This document shows, in pieces, positions 18,731-27,305 of a stretch of 64,000 bases of DNA. The translations under genes were made by a program, and so were the position numbers. Below the pieces are notes generated by a model. That model made no database searches, was not told where the DNA came from, and saw only the letters and a list, made by a program, of their open reading frames with translations. Position 1 is the stretch's first letter, and every line of letters starts with the position of its first letter. The DNA is from Pseudarthrobacter sulfonivorans. Its GTDB lineage: Bacteria; Actinomycetota; Actinomycetes; Actinomycetales; Micrococcaceae. The stretch is taken from contig NZ_JACXBW010000002.1 of assembly GCF_014712225.1 (NCBI RefSeq), positions 367,853 through 431,852 of the forward strand. The letters are read 5' to 3'.

Positions 18731-19321
18731 CTAGGCGGCCGTCGGGATCTCCCGCACGATCCGCACTTTCCAGGCGCCGGCGTCGCTGGTGTCCAGCAGC
18801 GCCACCGTGCCGTGGGCTACGTTCAGTGCCACGCGCTTTGCAGCAAGCAGTTCGAGGTAGAGGTGCTCGTTCATGCGGCTGGGAGTGTCGATGATGTACT
18901 TCACGGCGTCGCGGACTTTGCGGTAGTTGGCGCTCTTCTCGCGGTGCAGGTGAAGTTCCAGCAGCTGGCGCTGGCGAACTTTGGGTTCGTGCTTGTTGAG
19001 CCAGGAAACGGCCAAGTGGACGGCGACCACGAGGGTGAGGGAGACGGCATAGATCCACATGCCGCTCGTCAGCAGGAACAGAGGCAAATTGCCGATGGCT
19101 ACGAGCGCAATCACCACTCGCAGCGCAACGATGCGGCGAAGAGTCAGGGCTACGGAGGCTATGGCGGCGCGGAAGCCGTGCTGCTCTTTCCGCGCTTCGG
19201 CCGGGTCGAGGGTAAATTCATCAAGGATCAGGATGCCCTTGGCCTCCGGGCCCAACATTTGCCCGAACTTGGGCTTGAAATGCGACGATGGACCGGGGGT
19301 CGTTTCAAGTGAAATTGTCAT
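18731..19321 (-). CDS. Small membrane protein of unknown function
   Basis: A 196-residue protein I do not recognise. The N-terminal ~55 residues are soluble. Two adjacent hydrophobic helices follow (VVIALVAIGNLPLFLLTSG and IYAVSLTLVVAVHLAVSWL), with the positive residues LRRIVALR before the first. The C-terminal half is charged and helical (HEPKVRQRQLLELHLHREK). No catalytic motif is evident. Start ATG 19321 faces the divergent MSMEG_6728-type gene across 166 nt. It is closed downstream by the hairpin at 18660-18700. The codon usage looks like that of its neighbours, so I consider it a genuine gene. Confidence 0.6.
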   Translation of the reverse strand: MTISLETTPGPSSHFKPKFGQMLGPEAKGILILDEFTLDPAEARKEQHGFRAAIASVALTLRRIVALRVVIALVAIGNLPLFLLTSGMWIYAVSLTLVVAVHLAVSWLNKHEPKVRQRQLLELHLHREKSANYRKVRDAVKYIIDTPSRMNEHLYLELLAAKRVALNVAHGTVALLDTSDAGAWKVRIVREIPTAA

Positions 19322-19487
19322 GGGGGGCTTCCTGGACGGTGGGGCGTTTCGGTGATCTTAGTGGGTAACGGCGCCCGATGTATGCACTGGTCCACCATGT
19401 GAACACCACGGGCCGGCCGCCGGGGCGCTCCGTGTGGCGGCGGGCACTGCAATTGGCACATAGGCCGCGTGCCGTCAGACTGAAGGG

Positions 19488-20414
19488 ATGCAAACCTTCC
19501 TTCCGTACCCCGATTTCCGGCAGAGCGCCGCAGCACTGGACACCGCCCGGCTTGGCAAACAGCGTGTCGAGGCGCTGCAGACCCTCCGGGCTCTGGTGAT
19601 TCCCGAGTACGGCTGGCAGACCCACCCCGCCGTCCGCATGTGGATGGGCCACGTGCCGGCCCTGACCATGTACGGCCTGGCGATGGTGGACGAATGGACC
19701 ACCCGCGGCCATGCAGACAACACGCGCGCCAACATCACCGAGTTCGCGCCCCAGGCAGCCCACCCGGACTATGCCGCCAAGATTCCCATGCCGGAGTGGC
19801 TTGGGAACCCTGACTTCCACCTGAGCCACCGTGCGAAACTGCTCCGCAAGGAACCGAAGTTCTACAAGTCGGTGTTCCTGGACGCCGATTTGGATATCGA
19901 CTACATCTGGCCGGAGCCCAAGCACGAATTCCTTCCGGCCGACCCCGAGGACGACTTCCTGTGGATCCTCCGCGACGCGCACACCGACGTTGATCCGGAG
20001 AAGCTGGATACCGTGGCGCTACCGCCGGTCCGGCGTGCCAACGCCGGCGCTGCTGTCCCGGCGGCCGACGGTTACTCCCCCGTTTACCTTGATGACGGGT
20101 CGCGCCGCCCCTCCAAGCAGCCGCGCAAACTGCCTCCCAAGCTCGTCAAGAAGCCCACGCGGAAGCGCCAGGCGCAGGAGGAAGCATTCGCCACGCTGCC
20201 CGGCAAAACCACCGTTGCCGTGTCGTTCGAGGACGGTCGCAAGTTCGCCGTGGGACAGGTCCTTGGCCGGCCCATTACGCTTGACGACGGCCGTTTCGGC
20301 CGCAACTTCAGCGTCACCGAAGTGATCGACCGGTCCACGTTCGATTACCCCGCACTGCTGCAGGATCCGCGCGTGTTCTTCCGGGTTCCCGCTCCTTCGG
20401 TTCTCGCCCCCTGA
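19488..20414 (+). CDS. MSMEG_6728-family protein (pyrimidine-dimer glycosylase-like)
   Basis: A 308-residue protein whose N-terminal ~150 residues (TFLPYPDFRQSAAALDTARL, GKQRVEALQTLRAL, HPAVRMWMGH) match the actinobacterial MSMEG_6728 family. That family is distantly related to pyrimidine-dimer DNA glycosylases of the endonuclease V (DenV) type. The middle is Lys/Pro/Arg-rich (KQPRKLPPKLVKKPTRKRQ), which would suit DNA contact. The C-terminus is a small β-rich region (TTVAVSFEDGRKFAVGQVLG). A repair role is inference. GAAGGG sits just before the ATG. The next gene starts 4 nt after the stop and is probably translationally coupled. Confidence 0.75.
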   Translation: MQTFLPYPDFRQSAAALDTARLGKQRVEALQTLRALVIPEYGWQTHPAVRMWMGHVPALTMYGLAMVDEWTTRGHADNTRANITEFAPQAAHPDYAAKIPMPEWLGNPDFHLSHRAKLLRKEPKFYKSVFLDADLDIDYIWPEPKHEFLPADPEDDFLWILRDAHTDVDPEKLDTVALPPVRRANAGAAVPAADGYSPVYLDDGSRRPSKQPRKLPPKLVKKPTRKRQAQEEAFATLPGKTTVAVSFEDGRKFAVGQVLGRPITLDDGRFGRNFSVTEVIDRSTFDYPALLQDPRVFFRVPAPSVLAP

Positions 20415-20418
20415 TCGC

Positions 20419-21279
20419 GTGACAATTCTCCTGGCCGGCTGCGGCGACTTGGGAACTGAGGCCGGGCTGCGGTTCGCCGCCGCAGGGCACAGGGTGGTGG
20501 GCTGGCGCCGTTCGCCGGAAAAGCTGCCGGCGGCGATCGAAGGCGTGGCGGCTGACGTGGGCGGCACCGACCTGCCGCCTATCCCGGCGGATGCTACCGC
20601 CGTCGTCGTCGCTGTTGCCGCCGATTCCCCCACGGAAAAGGCGTACCGGGCCGCGTACGTGGACGGGTTAACGCACGTCCTCGACGCTTTGGAGCGCGAC
20701 GGCGTTACGCCCAGGCGGGTGCTTTTTGTGTCCTCCACCGCGGTTTATGGGGACGCTGCCGGCGGCTGGGTTGATGAGAGTACGACGGCGGCGCCTGGGG
20801 GATTCTCCGGGCGCGTCCTCCGCGAGGCTGAGGAACTCCTGCTTTCGCGGCTGCGCGGCACCGCTTCGGCACCTGTGGTGCTGCGGCTCGGCGGGATCTA
20901 CGGTCCGGGGCGGACGCGCCTGATTGACCAGGTCCGCAACGGCACCGCCGTGATTCCCGACGAGCCTCGGTTCACCAACCGAATCCACCGGGACGACGCT
21001 GCTGCCGCGATCGTGCATTTGGCTTCGATGGCCGCCAACCCCGCACCGGTTTATGTTGGCGTGGACGACGATCCGGCAGACCTGGGGGACGTCCTGCGGT
21101 TCCTTGCCGGCGAGATGGGGTATCCCGAACCGTTGGCCGGGCCGGCCGGCGAGGCCCGCGGCGGCAACAAACGCTGCAGCAACGCGCTGCTCCGCTCCAC
21201 GGGTTTCAAGTTCGCCTATCCAACCTTCCGTGGGGGCTACCGGGAGGTCCTGGCGAGAACTGGGGTCCGCCACCCGTAG
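20419..21279 (+). CDS. NAD(P)-binding epimerase-like protein (YeeZ type)
   Basis: A 286-residue Rossmann-fold protein of the extended/atypical SDR group. The nucleotide-binding loop is GCGDLGTEAG at the N-terminus, followed by the strand-end Arg in HRVVGWRRS that suggests NADP. SSTAVYGD carries the usual Tyr, but the classical YxxxK is not evident, as in YeeZ-like members. LRLGGIYGPGR and the RIHRDDAAAAI segment are typical of nucleotide-sugar epimerase relatives. It starts at GTG four bases behind the MSMEG_6728-type gene. The substrate is unknown. Confidence 0.8.
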   Translation: MTILLAGCGDLGTEAGLRFAAAGHRVVGWRRSPEKLPAAIEGVAADVGGTDLPPIPADATAVVVAVAADSPTEKAYRAAYVDGLTHVLDALERDGVTPRRVLFVSSTAVYGDAAGGWVDESTTAAPGGFSGRVLREAEELLLSRLRGTASAPVVLRLGGIYGPGRTRLIDQVRNGTAVIPDEPRFTNRIHRDDAAAAIVHLASMAANPAPVYVGVDDDPADLGDVLRFLAGEMGYPEPLAGPAGEARGGNKRCSNALLRSTGFKFAYPTFRGGYREVLARTGVRHP

Positions 21280-21339
21280 GCTGCTGTCCTAAGGCGCCTC
21301 TTCCACGGGGTGACAGGCACGTTACAGACGAGGAGCAGG

Positions 21340-21723
21340 GTGGATTTCCAGCAGATCATCGAGGCCGTGGGCAAATTCATGGACTTGGCCGGGGTATCCG
21401 TGATGGTTATCGGCGCTGTTGTGTCCATTCCTATGGCCCTGCGCGGCTACCAGCCGCGAAAGCTGCCACCCGGGACCGAGAAGCTGACTGTGTATCGCGC
21501 TTACCGGCAGCTGTTGGGGAGGTCCATCCTGCTGGGCCTTGAGCTCCTGGTGGCCGCCGACATCATCCGCACAGTGGCCGTGACGCCCACCTTCGAGAGC
21601 GTCGGGGTGTTGGCGATCATCGTCCTGATCCGTACGTTCCTGAGCTTCTCGCTGGAACTGGAAATCACCGGACGCTGGCCGTGGCAGAAGGAAACCGGGC
21701 AGCCGGCGGCCGCTCAGGCCTGA
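21340..21723 (+). CDS. DUF1622 small membrane protein
   Basis: A 127-residue integral membrane protein of family DUF1622. It has three hydrophobic helices: VSVMVIGAVVSIPMALRG, the helix around ILLGLELLVAADIIRTVAV (with the conserved Glu), and VGVLAIIVLIRTFLSFSLE. The loop YRAYRQLLGRSILLGLE is the family hallmark. I choose GTG 21340 because AGGAG lies 4 nt upstream; a longer frame from 21310 has no better signal. Function unknown. Confidence 0.82.
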   Translation: MDFQQIIEAVGKFMDLAGVSVMVIGAVVSIPMALRGYQPRKLPPGTEKLTVYRAYRQLLGRSILLGLELLVAADIIRTVAVTPTFESVGVLAIIVLIRTFLSFSLELEITGRWPWQKETGQPAAAQA

Positions 21724-21727
21724 GGCC

Positions 21728-22048
21728 TCAGGCGTCCGTCCAGCCGCTCCCCTCAGAGAACGTGGCCACGAGGTTTCCCACTCCGGTCTGGACGGAGTTG
21801 GACGGGTCAAAGTACAGCCTGCCCTCAGCTGCCCGGCTATGAAGGATGAGCTGCTCCGCCTCGAGTTTGGCTTCGGGCACGGTGGCGCCGATGATCCCGG
21901 TCCGGGCCGGCAGTTCCGGGGTGTGGACGATCTCGGCGCCGCTCTCGGACAGGGGGATAGTAGTCCCCGTGTTGATCTCGTCGTGGGGAAAGGCAAACTC
22001 GGCGTCGTCGGCGGCGGCAGGGATGGTGTACTCCAGGAAATAGGTCAT
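21728..22048 (-). CDS. Hypothetical 106-residue protein
   Basis: A small cytoplasmic protein that I do not recognise with confidence. It starts with the β-strand MTYFLEYTIPAAA and contains ARTGIIGATVPEAKLEAEQL and LYFDPSNSVQTGVGNLVATF. The overall β-α-β pattern recalls small ferredoxin-fold proteins, but this is only a resemblance. I choose ATG 22048 because AGGTGG lies just upstream and a longer frame to 22105 adds nothing conserved. It sits between the convergent DUF1622 gene (4 nt away) and tex (79 nt away). Confidence 0.55.
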   Translation of the reverse strand: MTYFLEYTIPAAADDAEFAFPHDEINTGTTIPLSESGAEIVHTPELPARTGIIGATVPEAKLEAEQLILHSRAAEGRLYFDPSNSVQTGVGNLVATFSEGSGWTDA

Positions 22049-22127
22049 GGAGCCACCTTTGCAGAAACCAGGCACGCCCGAAAGCCGGGCATTGGTTCCA
22101 GCCAAACGCAGGGCGGCCCGAAAGGAA

Positions 22128-24545
22128 CTACTTTCCCAGGCCGGCCTTGCGCAACGCCTCAGCCATAGCCGTGTTCAGCGGCGCCGCTTTTGGCGCTGCG
22201 GTCGGCGTTGCCTTCGGTGTTTTCTTCGGCGCAGCGGGCCGTCCGGACGCATTGGCTCCGGCATTGACCCGTTCCTGACGGCGGGCCTCGGGCCGCCCAG
22301 CGGTCGGGCGCCCGCCTGAAGGCGACGGCTCGTCGTCGAGCCTTAGCGTCAGGGAAATCCGCTTCCGCTCCGGATCGGCCTCCAGCACTTTTACGCGCAC
22401 AACCTGCCCCGACTTGACCACCTCGCGCGGGTCCGAGACGAACCGGTTGGCCAGCGCGGACACGTGCACCAGGCCGTCCTGGTGCACTCCCACATCAACA
22501 AACGCACCGAACGCGGCGACGTTGGTCACCGTCCCTTCGAGCACCATGCCCGGCTTGAGGTCGGAGATCTTTTCGATGCCTTCCGAGAACGTCGCCGCGG
22601 CAAAGGCAGGGCGCGGGTCGCGTCCCGGCTTGTCCAGCTCGGCCAGGATGTCCTGGACGGTGGGCAGGCCAAATGTCCCGTCAACGAAGGCCCGCGGGTC
22701 CAGGGACGACGCCGGGGCCGAACCGGCCGCAACCAGGATCTTCCGGGCCACCGCGTACGCCTCGGGGTGCACGCTCGAAGCGTCCAGCGGTTCCGCTCCC
22801 CCGGTGATCCGCAGGAAGCCGGCGCATTGCTCGAACGCCTTGGCCCCCAGCCGGGGCACCTTCTTCAGTTCACTGCGCTTGGCGAACGGCCCGTGTTCGT
22901 TCCGGTACGCCACAATGTTCTCGCTCAGCAACGGCCCGACGCCGGCCACGCGGCTCAGGAGCGCGGGCGAAGCAGTGTTCACGTCCACGCCCACCGCGTT
23001 CACACAGTCTTCCACCACGGCGTCCAGGCTGCGGTCCAGCTTCGACGCCGTGACGTCGTGCTGGTACTGGCCAACGCCGATGGATTTGGGATCAATCTTC
23101 ACCAGTTCGGCGAGCGGGTCCTGCAGCCGCCGCGCGATGGAAACTGCCCCGCGTAGGGAGACATCCATGCCGGGAAGCTCTGCGGCGGCCAGGGCCGATG
23201 CCGAATACACCGACGCCCCTGCCTCGGAAACCACGAGTTTCCGGGGTTTCTTGTCCGCGGCAGGCAGCAGCTTGATCAGTTCCGCGGCAAGCTTGTCGGT
23301 CTCGCGGGACGCTGTGCCGTTGCCAATGGCCACCAGCTCAACGTCGTGTTTCCGCGCCAGGGCCGCCAAGGTGGCGAGCGCCTCGTCCCATTTCCGGGCC
23401 GGCGCGTGCGGGTACACCGTGTCCGTGGCCACGACTTTGCCGGTGCCGTCCACAACGGCCACCTTCACGCCGGTCCGCAGCCCCGGGTCCAGGCCCAGTG
23501 TGGCGCGGTTGCCTGCGGGCGCCGCCAGCAGGACGTCGCGCAGGTTGGCGGCAAACACCCTAACCGCCTCGTCCTCGGCGGCGGTGAACATGCGGCCGCG
23601 AAGATCGGAGGTCAGCCTGGCGAGCACCCGCGAGCGCCAGGCAATCTCCGCGGTCTGCATCAACCAGGCGTCAGCGGGACGGCCGCGGTCTGCCACTCCG
23701 AGACACCTCGCCACCGCAGCCTCATAGCGCGCACGGGCAGCGGCGAGGGCGGCATCGTTATTCGGATCAGCTTCGGCGAGATCCAGTTCCAGGACGCCGT
23801 CCTTCTCGCCACGCAGCAGGGCGAGGACGCGATGCGAGGGCATCCCCGACGGAACCTGGGTGAACTCAAAGTAGTCGGCGAACTTCTGCCCTTCGGACTC
23901 CTTGCCCTTCTTCACCCGCGACACCATCCGCCCCTGGCTCCAGAGCCGCTCGCGCAGGTTCGCGGCAAGGTCCGGGTCCTGTGCCGCGCGTTCCACGAGG
24001 ATGGAACGCGCACCGGCCAGCGCTGTTGCGGCGTCGCCGATGGAGTGGTCGGCGTTCAGATACCTGGCTGCCTCGCGTTCGGGGTCCAGGTCGGGCCGCT
24101 TGAGCAGCGCGTCGGCGAGCGGCTCAAGGCCGGCTTCGCGGGCGATCTGCGCCTTGGTGCGCCGCTTCGACTTGAACGGAAGGTAGATGTCCTCCAGCCG
24201 GGACTTGGTGTCCGCGGCCATGATCGCAGTCTGCAGCTGCGCGGTCAGCTGGCCCTGCGCGGCGATCGCCTCCAGGACAGTACGACGGCGGTCCTCGAGT
24301 TCGCGGAGGTAGCGCAGGCGCTCGTCGAGCTCACGGAGCTGGGTGTCATCGAGCGTCCCGGTGGCTTCCTTGCGGTAGCGGGCGACGAACGGGACGGTGG
24401 ACCCGCCGTCGAGCAGTTCCACGGCGGCTTTCACCTGCCAGGTCTTCACGCCGAGCTCAGCAGCGATCTGGGCGTGGATGGCGCTGTCCGAGGTGTGGGC
24501 GGACGCGGGTGCGGACGGGGCATGCGGAAGTTGGGTGGTCACCAC
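22128..24545 (-). CDS. tex: Tex-family RNA-binding transcription accessory protein
   Basis: An 805-residue conserved nucleic-acid-binding protein implicated in transcription. Domains in order: Tex N-terminal helical domain (WQVKAAVELLDGGSTVPF, RYRKEATGTLDDTQLREL); YqgF-like RNase H-fold domain (ATLGLDPGLRTGVKVAVVDG); helix-hairpin-helix region (ASPALLSRVAGVGPLLSENI, FAKRSELKKVPRLGAKAFEQ); and an S1 domain (LEGTVTNVAAFGAFVDVGVH, QDGLVHVSALANRFV). A Pro/Ala/Lys-rich tail follows. The start is one of two adjacent GTG codons (24545/24542) behind AGGGC; a longer frame to 24614 adds a poorly conserved, proline-rich leader. Confidence 0.93.
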   Translation of the reverse strand: MVTTQLPHAPSAPASAHTSDSAIHAQIAAELGVKTWQVKAAVELLDGGSTVPFVARYRKEATGTLDDTQLRELDERLRYLRELEDRRRTVLEAIAAQGQLTAQLQTAIMAADTKSRLEDIYLPFKSKRRTKAQIAREAGLEPLADALLKRPDLDPEREAARYLNADHSIGDAATALAGARSILVERAAQDPDLAANLRERLWSQGRMVSRVKKGKESEGQKFADYFEFTQVPSGMPSHRVLALLRGEKDGVLELDLAEADPNNDAALAAARARYEAAVARCLGVADRGRPADAWLMQTAEIAWRSRVLARLTSDLRGRMFTAAEDEAVRVFAANLRDVLLAAPAGNRATLGLDPGLRTGVKVAVVDGTGKVVATDTVYPHAPARKWDEALATLAALARKHDVELVAIGNGTASRETDKLAAELIKLLPAADKKPRKLVVSEAGASVYSASALAAAELPGMDVSLRGAVSIARRLQDPLAELVKIDPKSIGVGQYQHDVTASKLDRSLDAVVEDCVNAVGVDVNTASPALLSRVAGVGPLLSENIVAYRNEHGPFAKRSELKKVPRLGAKAFEQCAGFLRITGGAEPLDASSVHPEAYAVARKILVAAGSAPASSLDPRAFVDGTFGLPTVQDILAELDKPGRDPRPAFAAATFSEGIEKISDLKPGMVLEGTVTNVAAFGAFVDVGVHQDGLVHVSALANRFVSDPREVVKSGQVVRVKVLEADPERKRISLTLRLDDEPSPSGGRPTAGRPEARRQERVNAGANASGRPAAPKKTPKATPTAAPKAAPLNTAMAEALRKAGLGK

Positions 24546-24680
24546 AACATTTTGCCCTACGGGCCCGGCCGCCTCCATCCGGGGCCGGGGGACGCCGCTG
24601 GCCGGGTATTCCACTGCGGGCCGCGAAGTGCTGTAGTGGATATGCAGTCACAGGGAATTACTCTCGAGGAAGAGGCCACC

Positions 24681-24977
24681 ATGCGGGAACTGCTCATCGT
24701 CTTTCAGGATGGATTCGACGAGGCCAACATCACCGTCATGGTCAACGGCAAGGAGGTCCGTCGCGATATTGGCGTATCAACCAACCCGCTCATCGGCGAA
24801 GCGTTCGAAACATCAGTTGAACTGCCGGCCAAAGGTGCACAGGTCGGCGTGGAGGTCACCAACCGCGGCCTGAAGGCCATTGCCAAAGTCAGCGGGAAGC
24901 CAAAAAGCCTGCTCGTATCCATCCAGGACGACAAACTTGTGATGCGTGAAGGAACCGGCCGGGAAGCGTTTATGTAA
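24681..24977 (+). CDS. Hypothetical 98-residue protein
   Basis: A small protein, MRELLIVFQDGFDEANITVM at the start, rich in β-strands and with no membrane segment. It has no motif I can assign; ANITVMVNGKEVRRDIGV and VSGKPKSLLVSIQDDKL suggest a compact β-sandwich. AGGA and AGG lie 5-10 nt before ATG 24681, which I prefer over the in-frame ATG at 24642. It is divergent from tex (135 nt). Unusually structured DNA follows the stop (three consecutive hairpins). Confidence 0.55.
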   Translation: MRELLIVFQDGFDEANITVMVNGKEVRRDIGVSTNPLIGEAFETSVELPAKGAQVGVEVTNRGLKAIAKVSGKPKSLLVSIQDDKLVMREGTGREAFM

Positions 24978-25128
24978 GGACCCTAGAAATAGTCTATTCG
25001 CTGGAGTATTCTGGCCGTACCGCTCAGATTTTGCGAGCCTGAGCGGGCAGACTTTTCTCCAAAAAGAGCCAACAAGCCGTCGGATGGCTTTTTGGCGCGG
25101 GCGCCCGGGACAGCACACCGAGCAGCCA

Positions 25129-25164
25129 ACGACGGCGGCACCCAATGGTGGGTGCCGCCGTCGT
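25129..25164. terminator. Bidirectional hairpin before the Old Yellow Enzyme gene
   Basis: A 15-bp perfect stem ACGACGGCGGCACCC (25129-25143) pairs with 25150-25164; loop AATGGT. It lies between convergent genes and belongs to the ACGACGGCGG hairpin family. Confidence 0.85.
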
Positions 25165-25198
25165 CGTTAATTCAGTGGTCATGACCACTCATTTGCCG

Positions 25199-26269
25199 CT
25201 AGCCCGAGTGCACAGGGTAATCCGTGTAGCCCACCGAGCTGTCTGCGTAGAACGTGGAGGGGTCCGGTTCGTTCAAAGGAAGGTTTTCCTTCCACCGACG
25301 TGCGAGGTCCGGGTTGGCGATGGCGGGGCGGCCCACCACCACAGCATCAGCGTGGCCGTCGGCCACCAGAGCGGCCGCTTCCTCGCGGGTGGTCACGGTG
25401 CCGAAGCCCGAGTTCACGAGGAACGTGCCGTTGAAGCGCGCCCGGAGATCCTGCACCAACTCACTGGTGGGCTCACGGTGGAGGACGCTGAGGTAGGCGA
25501 GATTCAGCGGTGCGATGCTGTCCACCAGAACCTCGTAGGTGGCGCGGACATCTGCAGCGTCTGCTTCAATGGCGCCTTGGACATTGTGCTCGGGTGAGAT
25601 GCGGATGCCGACGCGCTGGGCGCCCACTGCCGCCGCCACCGCGTTGACCGTCTCGATCACGAAGCGGGCGCGGTTTTCCGGCGACCCGCCGTAGCTGTCC
25701 GTGCGGACGTTGGAGCTTGGCGCGAGGAATTCGTGGAGGAGGTAGCCGTTGGCTGAGTGCAGCTCCACGCCGTCGAAGCCGGCGTCGATGGCATTGAGGG
25801 AGGCCGTCACGATTTCCTGCATCACCACGGGCAGCTCGTCACCGGTCAAGGCATGCGGCACCGGGAATGGCTTCTTGCCAGACGGGGTGCGGACTTCGCC
25901 GTCGATGGCCACGGCGCTCGGAGCCACAATGGTGTGGCCACCGGTGATGTCCTCGTGGGACACCCGCCCGCCGTGCATCACCTGGGCGAACATCCGGCCG
26001 CCTTCGGCATGAACGGCGTCGGTCACTTTTTTCCAGCCGGCGATCTGCTGGTCGGTGACAAGTCCGGGCTGGCCCGCGTAGGAACGGCCGGCCGGACTCG
26101 GATAGGTGCCCTCGCTGACGATGAGGCCGAGGGACGCGCGCTGACGGTAATGCTCCACGAGCAACGGACCGGGAATACCTTCCTGGCCCGCGCGAAGACG
26201 GGTCAGGGGCGCCATCACCAGGCGGTTGGACAGTTCGAGCTCACCAAGAGTCAACGGGGAAAACAGCAC
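25199..26269 (-). CDS. Old Yellow Enzyme / alkene reductase (NemA-like)
   Basis: A 356-residue FMN-dependent, NADPH-using ene-reductase that acts on activated C=C bonds, quinones or nitro compounds. Family features: FSPLTLGELELSNRLVMAPL (FMN site at strand 1), FAQVMHGGRVSH, the substrate-binding and proton-transfer loop GFDGVELHSANGYLLHEFLA, and SSNVRTDSYGGSPENRAR. The C-terminal phosphate-binding part is VNSGFGTVTTREEAAALV then ADAVVVGRPAIANPDL. The GTG start is preceded by AAAGGA. Full length for the NemA/OYE subgroup. Confidence 0.92.
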   Translation of the reverse strand: MLFSPLTLGELELSNRLVMAPLTRLRAGQEGIPGPLLVEHYRQRASLGLIVSEGTYPSPAGRSYAGQPGLVTDQQIAGWKKVTDAVHAEGGRMFAQVMHGGRVSHEDITGGHTIVAPSAVAIDGEVRTPSGKKPFPVPHALTGDELPVVMQEIVTASLNAIDAGFDGVELHSANGYLLHEFLAPSSNVRTDSYGGSPENRARFVIETVNAVAAAVGAQRVGIRISPEHNVQGAIEADAADVRATYEVLVDSIAPLNLAYLSVLHREPTSELVQDLRARFNGTFLVNSGFGTVTTREEAAALVADGHADAVVVGRPAIANPDLARRWKENLPLNEPDPSTFYADSSVGYTDYPVHSG

Positions 26270-26370
26270 AGGCAGTTCCTTTCGCAGTGAATTAGTTCTG
26301 CTGTGCCCAACTGGGTAGCGACTGCATCTATTCCGGCCGAGAGGACCGTCACACCGGGCTGCGGGAGTGG

Positions 26371-27303
26371 CTACTGCGATGACGGTACGCCGGGGCAGCC
26401 CTGCCCCCGGGGGTTCACGTTGCAGTCGTCGGCGTAGTTTCGGGTGATGGAACGCCAGACGCTGACGGCTTGCGAGGGCGCGCTGAACTGGCCCTGGCCG
26501 GGGATGGGCAGCGGCGGTCCATCGTTCACGGAGTAGGTGCCCTGGAATGAAGTGGTGAGGACCACTTGGAAGTCGCCTGTTTGCGCATACACGTGGCTGG
26601 TCCGCGTCTTCTCGCCCCAGCGCTCCTGCGGCAACGGGCCGCCCATCGAAGGCTGGGGGCCGAACACGGTGCCGTCGCCGTAGTTCCAGGTGTACTGGAC
26701 CGGCGTGGCAACGACATGAACTTTCTGCCCGAACATCGTCACGTCGAACTGCTGCTCCTGTGCGTCTGCATAAAAGTTCGTTTCAGCGCCACGGAGCGTG
26801 TGCGGACTCGGCTGCGCGACGAGAGTGCCGGCGTTTATCGGTAGGCTCTCGAACTGCCGCTGGATATCGGCCGCGATTCGCGGCAGGAGGTCTTCAGGCT
26901 GGGCATCGTAGAGACAGGTGGGGCCGGAATGGATAGACCACACAGCGCCGGGAACGCCTCTGGGCATGGAATACCAGATGACCGGTATACCTTCTTGGCC
27001 GTCCGGACCGTTCGTGCACTCGATCTGCCTCCGAAGGCAGACTGAGTCGAAGTCACCCCCGCCTAGGTGGCATTGGAGCTCGTACTTGTAGTTGTTCGGA
27101 TCTGACGGCGTCTGGTCCGCGGAACCAGGCCTGAGCTCACCAGTGATTGCGTCCACGATCCAATTGTCCGCGCCCACCGCAAGCCCTTTGTCTTCATATC
27201 CAATGACGATGGGCGGCTCCTCAGCGCTCGCATTTGTGGGGAAAATTGCAATAAGGAGCAAGGACATACATAGGGTTGCTATGCGACCAGTCTTGGCGTC
27301 CAT
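26371..27303 (-). CDS. Secreted protein with PKD-like segment
   Basis: A 310-residue exported protein. The N-terminus is a signal peptide (LCMSLLLIAIFPTNASA, cleavage near residue 27). Six Cys in the mature part suggest disulfides outside the cell. The region QYTWNYGDGTVFGP, with GDFQVVLTTSFQGTYSV further on, looks like a PKD-type β-sandwich (the WDFGDG-like motif). The start follows two bases after the stop of the upstream lipoprotein gene (AGGTAACCATG), so they are translationally coupled. G+C looks somewhat lower than in the neighbours. I know no function; cell-surface binding or scaffold is likely. Confidence 0.65.
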   Translation of the reverse strand: MDAKTGRIATLCMSLLLIAIFPTNASAEEPPIVIGYEDKGLAVGADNWIVDAITGELRPGSADQTPSDPNNYKYELQCHLGGGDFDSVCLRRQIECTNGPDGQEGIPVIWYSMPRGVPGAVWSIHSGPTCLYDAQPEDLLPRIAADIQRQFESLPINAGTLVAQPSPHTLRGAETNFYADAQEQQFDVTMFGQKVHVVATPVQYTWNYGDGTVFGPQPSMGGPLPQERWGEKTRTSHVYAQTGDFQVVLTTSFQGTYSVNDGPPLPIPGQGQFSAPSQAVSVWRSITRNYADDCNVNPRGQGCPGVPSSQ

Positions 27304-27305
27304 GG

